DNA of 11,105 nt from an uncultured Ruminococcus sp. (lineage in GTDB: Bacteria > Bacillota > Clostridia > Oscillospirales > Acutalibacteraceae). Below the pieces are notes generated by a model. The model ran no database searches, was not told the DNA's origin, and saw only the letters and a program-made list of their open reading frames with translations. Positions 7,631-11,105 of the stretch are shown here, piece after piece (position 1 is the first letter of the stretch; each line of letters begins with the position of its first letter). Position numbers and translations under genes: made by a program. Where the stretch lies: positions 1 to 11,105 of the forward strand of contig CACYDO010000115.1 in the NCBI GenBank assembly GCA_902773165.1, read 5' to 3'.

Positions 7631-7650
7631 CCTTCCCATCGGTGGGAAGG
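7631..7650. repeat. Perfect 8-bp hairpin, CCTTCCCA TCGG TGGGAAGG
   Basis: An uninterrupted 8-bp stem with a four-base loop, in noncoding DNA 121 bp after the stop of the large dockerin gene. There is no T-run downstream on either strand, so it is more like a repetitive palindromic element or an mRNA 3'-end stabiliser than an intrinsic terminator. Confidence 0.45.
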
Positions 7651-7761
7651 AAGGGGGATATATTGGATTGCAAAAGTGAGGATTTGTTTATTTCGATTAT
7701 TATCAGCTGATACAGTAATAAATATTGGCTTATGATCCGGAAAAACTAAAGCATATTTTCT

Positions 7762-7780
7762 CCCGACATTTTTTGTCGGG
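7762..7780 (+). other. 5'-leader hairpin upstream of the C39-like gene
   Basis: CCCGACA and TGTCGGG form a 7-bp stem around TTTTT, which a T-G and a C-G pair at 7760-7761/7781-7782 could lengthen. It sits 58 nt before the ATG at 7839. It is not followed by a T-run, so an attenuator is not evident; it could affect mRNA stability or mark the end of an inserted element. Confidence 0.4.
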
Positions 7781-7838
7781 GGATTTGCTTCGTGCAGTAA
7801 AAGAACTGAAAAAACACATAAATGAAAGGAAAAACAGT

Positions 7839-10223
7839 ATGAAAAAAAGGATAATATCGCTCTCTTTGACACTGGCGCTGCTAATGAGCATGCTGTTTGT
7901 TGCGGGGACCTCGGAGATATCCGCTTCGGCAGATGATATAGTCGTGTTCTCTCAGAGAGATCCGCGCTGGACAGACCATGAGTATGGATATTACAACGCT
8001 GCTCGTACACAAAAGGCAACGATCGGAACGAGCGGCTGCGGAATAATGGCGTATGTCAACGCTGTTTATTATCTCACCGGTCGTTTTATCCAGCCCGAAA
8101 TGCTTGCAGATTTTTCTGTCGCTAACGGCCACAGAGTTAACGGCTCAGGTACAGCCTTTACGCTTTACGGCGGATTTGCTGCAAGCCACGGCGCGGAGTA
8201 CGGCTTTAAGTATGTAGGTATGACGTACTCGTACGATACTCTCAGAGATCATCTTCTCAGCGGCGGTACGGCAGTGGGCAGCGCTCCCGGTCACTTAATG
8301 GCAGTTGCAGATTATGATCCTTCCAACCGTAAATTCCTGATCCTCGATTCGGCAAGCTCTGATCAGCGCCATACAGCGGATACAGGCTATACATGGCAGG
8401 ATACGAACGGGATAGCAAATACTCCGAAGCTTGGTTTTTCTGCATTTATGCTGCTTTCTCCGACTGACGATATTCAATCTCATGACGAATGCTCATGCAC
8501 CGACGAGCGCGCAGGCGACTATGAGGTTACGTCAACAAGGGGAGCAATGTCCGTTAAGAGCGGTCACGGTAAAGGTTATTCCGAAATAATGACGATACCC
8601 AACGGCGAGATAATTCAGATAAATAAGACGAACGGTTCCTGGGCGCATGTTTCTTATAACGGCACGGAGGGCTTCTGTTCATTGCTTGATGTTACGCTTG
8701 TAAGAGCTTACATTCCCCCCGAAGCAGTCAGGGCAGCCGCAGAAATCGGCAACCGCTATACGCCTACAAAGATCAGTTGGATTACTCCGGAATTTGCGGA
8801 CAGCTGTAATGTCAGGATCTGGAAGGCGGGCGAAAGCTCCTCAAAGCTTTGTGCAAAAGCAGACGGCGTTAAGGGCAGCGAATACAGCTTTGCCCTTCCG
8901 GCAGGCGCTTATGCGGCGGCTGTTGATTCTGTCAACGAATTTGGTAAAACAGAGGGTTATCCTGTTGAATTCACCGTCAGCGAGGGTACGCCCGAAAAGC
9001 TTGAAGATGGATTCTTCGCTTATATCGCTGACGAAAAAACAGGGGGGCTTCTGCTAAACAATAAAAACAGCGGCGCATATTTTGCAAACGGAGATAACGC
9101 TGACGAAACAAGCAAGCTGTGGCGCTTTACGCTTGCAGATAACGGCAGCTATATCGTAACGTCGCTTTACGACGAAAAGGCTCTCGATATTTCCGGTGGG
9201 GCATCGGAAAATGGAACTCCTGTTGCGCTTTGGTGGGCGCACGGAAACGAGAATCAGCAGTGGAATATCATCGGCAGCAGTTCACCGTATTATTTGCAGT
9301 CTTTACAGAACGGCTTGGTCATTGAAAACAATGGCGCTGCGTCCTCGGAAGATACCGGGATCCGGATATGGAATAAAGACGGAAAGCGTTCTCAGAAGAT
9401 AGATATTATCAGAGTAAATGAACCTGATATCACAGCATATAACCTTAAAGCTGTCGGCAGTGGAAAAGATACCAATATCACCGTAAGCTGGACGGCTGAA
9501 AATGCTGACCGAACTGATCTTGTTATCTATGATGAAACAGGCGAAAATGTACTCCATACGTATACAGATGTGAAGGGCAGCTCTCACTCTGTAAATCTTC
9601 CAGAAGGCAGCTACTGCGCGCAGGTAACAACGTATAACAACACGTTTCGTACAACTGCTGTCAGCAGCAAGCTCATGTTCCGTCATACATTCAGAAGCGC
9701 ATTCTTCGTTTCATACGATCTCACAGGCGGTACAGGCGCAGTCGGCAGACAGACTAAATCCTCCGGCAGGGAGCTGACACTTTCCGATGTAGTTCCGCAA
9801 AGACAGGGATTTGAATTCGTTGGCTACACAGACCGCATGGGTTCGCCGAATGTGAAATACCAGCCGGGCGATACATATAAAGATGACGCGGATATCACGC
9901 TTTACGCCGTTTGGCAGATCAGTGAGAAATCAACATCGGATACACCCGATACACCTGATACGCCCGACGAGCCTGATCATAAAGGTAATGAAAACGGCAA
10001 TAAAAAGTTACTCATGGGCGACGTGAACGGCGACGAAATTATCAACACGAATGACGCAATCATGATCCTTCGCGCAGGAACGGGTCTGACCGTGCTTGAC
10101 GAAAACGCAGCAGCATGCGCTGATGTTAACAGCGACGGTTCTGTTGACAGCAGCGACGCACTCGACGTTCTTTGGTACAGTATCGGTCTTCTTATCGGCG
10201 GCAGCGTCGGAATAATCGTGTAA
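7839..10223 (+). CDS. Secreted C39-like cysteine peptidase with SH3, ricin-type lectin, B-repeat and dockerin
   Basis: A 794-residue exported protein. ATG 7839 has GAAAGGA (7824-7830) at eight bases and starts a clear signal peptide (residues 1-31, ASA cleavage); the frame is open further upstream, but that part lacks a signal-like start. Order: papain-fold C39-like domain (Peptidase_C39_2 type) about 34-200, with C67 in GTSGCGIMA, H152 in GHLMAVADYD and D170 in ILDSA as the likely triad; bacterial SH3 about 227-290; fibronectin/Ig-like about 297-387; ricin-type beta-trefoil about 388-530 with Q-W-like motifs (KLWRF, NQQWNI); second Ig-like about 531-615; B-repeat about 617-694; DTP-rich linker about 695-722; dockerin about 724-785 with calcium loops D728-D739 and D762-D773. 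It probably cleaves protein or peptide bonds (peptidoglycan stems possible) while bound to a cohesin and to glycan. The next gene starts 21 bp downstream, implying an operon. The 13-residue hydrophobic tail is odd. Confidence 0.87.
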   Translation: MKKRIISLSLTLALLMSMLFVAGTSEISASADDIVVFSQRDPRWTDHEYGYYNAARTQKATIGTSGCGIMAYVNAVYYLTGRFIQPEMLADFSVANGHRVNGSGTAFTLYGGFAASHGAEYGFKYVGMTYSYDTLRDHLLSGGTAVGSAPGHLMAVADYDPSNRKFLILDSASSDQRHTADTGYTWQDTNGIANTPKLGFSAFMLLSPTDDIQSHDECSCTDERAGDYEVTSTRGAMSVKSGHGKGYSEIMTIPNGEIIQINKTNGSWAHVSYNGTEGFCSLLDVTLVRAYIPPEAVRAAAEIGNRYTPTKISWITPEFADSCNVRIWKAGESSSKLCAKADGVKGSEYSFALPAGAYAAAVDSVNEFGKTEGYPVEFTVSEGTPEKLEDGFFAYIADEKTGGLLLNNKNSGAYFANGDNADETSKLWRFTLADNGSYIVTSLYDEKALDISGGASENGTPVALWWAHGNENQQWNIIGSSSPYYLQSLQNGLVIENNGAASSEDTGIRIWNKDGKRSQKIDIIRVNEPDITAYNLKAVGSGKDTNITVSWTAENADRTDLVIYDETGENVLHTYTDVKGSSHSVNLPEGSYCAQVTTYNNTFRTTAVSSKLMFRHTFRSAFFVSYDLTGGTGAVGRQTKSSGRELTLSDVVPQRQGFEFVGYTDRMGSPNVKYQPGDTYKDDADITLYAVWQISEKSTSDTPDTPDTPDEPDHKGNENGNKKLLMGDVNGDEIINTNDAIMILRAGTGLTVLDENAAACADVNSDGSVDSSDALDVLWYSIGLLIGGSVGIIV
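9939..9974 (+). repeat. Four 9-bp repeats coding for the DTP linker
   Basis: GATACACCC, GATACACCT, GATACGCCC and GACGAGCCT follow each other and code for DTP-DTP-DTP-DEP between the B-repeat and the dockerin. This is a typical Pro/Thr/acidic linker of dockerin proteins, and copy number may vary between strains by slippage. Confidence 0.7.
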
Positions 10224-10244
10224 ATAATCAGCAGGGGTATAGCA

Positions 10245-11105
10245 ATGGAGAAAAGTATATTAAAGAAAACTGCATCGGCTGCTATGGCAGCGCTTGTATT
10301 GTGCGCAGGAGTATTATCTCCGCAGCAGGCAGCCGCGCAGGAAGATAAAGACGAAAACGGCTGGTCGGGTCATTACGGCGGCAGCAGTACGATTTGTTCC
10401 GAGCTTGATATCAGCAGCTACGAATACTACAAGTGGCTTGTAAACCATGACGGAACGCTGGATAACGATATCGACAATTCTGAGGATAATCGCGATTATT
10501 ATATCGGAACGCCTTATGTGGGCTACGATCACAGAAATCCTAAGGGCGACTGCGAGGGCGCTTACGGCGTTCGCGATGAACCGGGAGTCGCGGCGATGAA
10601 CTGCACGGGCTTCGTGTGGCATGTGCTTATGAACGCAGCGCTCAACAGCGGAAAAACGCTGGACTGGGCGCAGGAAAATATCCCCACAATGGGTGATTAT
10701 TACAACGGAAAATTTACAAATCGTTTCCAGTGGGTCAGCGGCTTTGTCACAAGATATCCCGAGACGGAGTATTATTACTACGGTCCGAATAAGTATAAAT
10801 CTGTAGTGGAAGCGGCAGACGCAGCAGTTGCAGACGGCGTTTTAGAGTATGGCGACGTGATATTTCTTGCAACGACATTTGATGCTCACGTCGGTATTTA
10901 CTGCGGCGATGGCACTACTAATCAGTGGTGGGATTCTTCAAGCGATAATCTGGGCTGCAACGAATGGGGCGATAAGATCGATCTGCGCTATGGTTTGTTT
11001 AAATATCTCTACATTATCAAAGCAGGCGCTTCTGATTCTTTGACTCTGAATGTCAGTCTTTCTTCTGCTGCCGATTATGCGGTGAATATGCCTGAGCTTA
11101 ATTAT
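10245..11105 (+). CDS. Secreted NlpC/P60-like cysteine hydrolase (3' truncated by window)
   Basis: The frame is open from ATG 10245 to the window end (287 residues visible). AGGGGT at 10233-10238 lies six bases upstream of the ATG. Residues 1-31 form a signal peptide (MEKSILKK, hydrophobic core, AAA cleavage). Residues about 84-260 look like an NlpC/P60 (CHAP/papain-like) domain: TPYVGYDHRNP; the nucleophile C120 in MNCTGFVWHVL; then EYGDVIFLA; the histidine H215 in DAHVGIYCGDG; and a polar residue near N226/Q227 in TTNQWW as the probable third catalytic position. Such enzymes cut peptidoglycan peptides or related amide bonds outside the cell. After about 262 a new beta-rich segment starts (LTLNVSLSSAADY), so more domains, possibly including a dockerin, lie beyond the edge. 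The 21-bp gap after the C39-like gene suggests co-transcription. The family is likely; the exact substrate is unknown. Confidence 0.82.
   Translation, partial: MEKSILKKTASAAMAALVLCAGVLSPQQAAAQEDKDENGWSGHYGGSSTICSELDISSYEYYKWLVNHDGTLDNDIDNSEDNRDYYIGTPYVGYDHRNPKGDCEGAYGVRDEPGVAAMNCTGFVWHVLMNAALNSGKTLDWAQENIPTMGDYYNGKFTNRFQWVSGFVTRYPETEYYYYGPNKYKSVVEAADAAVADGVLEYGDVIFLATTFDAHVGIYCGDGTTNQWWDSSSDNLGCNEWGDKIDLRYGLFKYLYIIKAGASDSLTLNVSLSSAADYAVNMPELNY

Larger units (their letters stand above)
7510..7838. other. 329-bp intergenic region rich in short hairpins
   Basis: No gene is supported here. Reading left to right: GATAT/ATATC stem 7508-7522; ATATTAA/TTAATAT stem 7538-7560; copy B of the dispersed repeat 7565-7596; ACGTT/AACGT stem 7583-7601 with GC/GC inside; CGGGGCG/CGCTCCG stem 7602-7618 with a CAG loop and one G-U pair; perfect 8-bp stem CCTTCCCA/TGGGAAGG 7631-7650 around TCGG; CCCGACA/TGTCGGG stem 7762-7780; then the AAAGGA ribosome binding site at 7825-7830. 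None of the stems is followed by a T-run on either strand, so no intrinsic terminator can be called for the upstream gene. No clear promoter pair is visible. The run of neighbouring stems from 7583 to 7650 suggests a mosaic of small repetitive elements or a structured RNA. Confidence 0.5.

Noticed and set aside
7631..7660. Intrinsic terminator for the large dockerin gene
   Set aside because: The stem is good, but it is followed by AAGGGGGATA rather than a T-run, and the minus strand lacks one too.
7725..7838. Upstream TTG start extending the C39-like protein by 38 residues
   Set aside because: The extension has no signal-like features and passes through a 5' hairpin; ATG 7839 has a good ribosome binding site and starts a proper signal peptide.
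7655..7838. Riboswitch (c-di-AMP or c-di-GMP type, which often precede wall hydrolase genes) upstream of the C39-like gene
   Set aside because: None of the conserved core strings of these classes is recognisable; only a simple hairpin is present.
7573..8019. 148-residue minus-strand open frame covering the intergenic hairpins and the signal peptide of the C39-like gene
   Set aside because: It overlaps the start of a clear gene, runs through repetitive stem sequences and shows no recognisable motif.

Overview
The window most resembles a gut or rumen member of the Oscillospiraceae, probably Ruminococcus or a close relative. The evidence is two large secreted proteins that each end in a type I dockerin, InlB/Listeria-Bacteroides B-repeats, MBG-type Ig-like modules, AGGAG-like ribosome binding sites and moderate G+C. 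Genus is inference; no rRNA or other marker is present. All recognised genes are on the plus strand.

Left part (1-2519): the end of a cell-surface polysaccharide or teichoic-acid-like locus. It holds the 3' part of a family 2 glycosyltransferase (1-572), an NTP_transf_5-type nucleotidyltransferase-fold protein (607-1776) and, after a 347-bp gap, a TagD-type glycerol-3-phosphate cytidylyltransferase (2124-2519). The gap contains a 158-bp element with imperfect 22-bp inverted ends (1780-1937). It also contains an 81-bp stem-forming element (1997-2077) that would lie at the 5' end of a tagD transcript if the TATAAT box at 1986 is real.

Middle (2731-7509): a 1592-residue secreted protein. It has a signal peptide, an N-terminal Ig-like module, a roughly 200-residue domain I cannot name, 14 tandem Ig-like modules of three kinds, a B-repeat and a C-terminal dockerin. 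No catalytic domain is recognisable. It looks like an elongated adhesin or spacer subunit that docks onto a cohesin-bearing scaffold.

Right part (7510-11105): a 329-bp intergenic region dense in hairpins, carrying a diverged second copy of a sequence found upstream of tagD. It is followed by a likely two-gene operon of secreted cysteine hydrolases. The first (7839-10223) is a C39-like peptidase with SH3, ricin-type lectin, B-repeat and dockerin modules. The second (10245 to the window edge) is a secreted NlpC/P60-like protein, cut off by the window end.

Taken together, the left genes make or decorate surface polymer. The right genes export dockerin-tagged proteins likely to join a cellulosome-like complex, with adhesion and peptide- or peptidoglycan-cleaving roles rather than polysaccharide hydrolysis. 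Intergenic regions use repeated stem-forming elements whose role is unknown.
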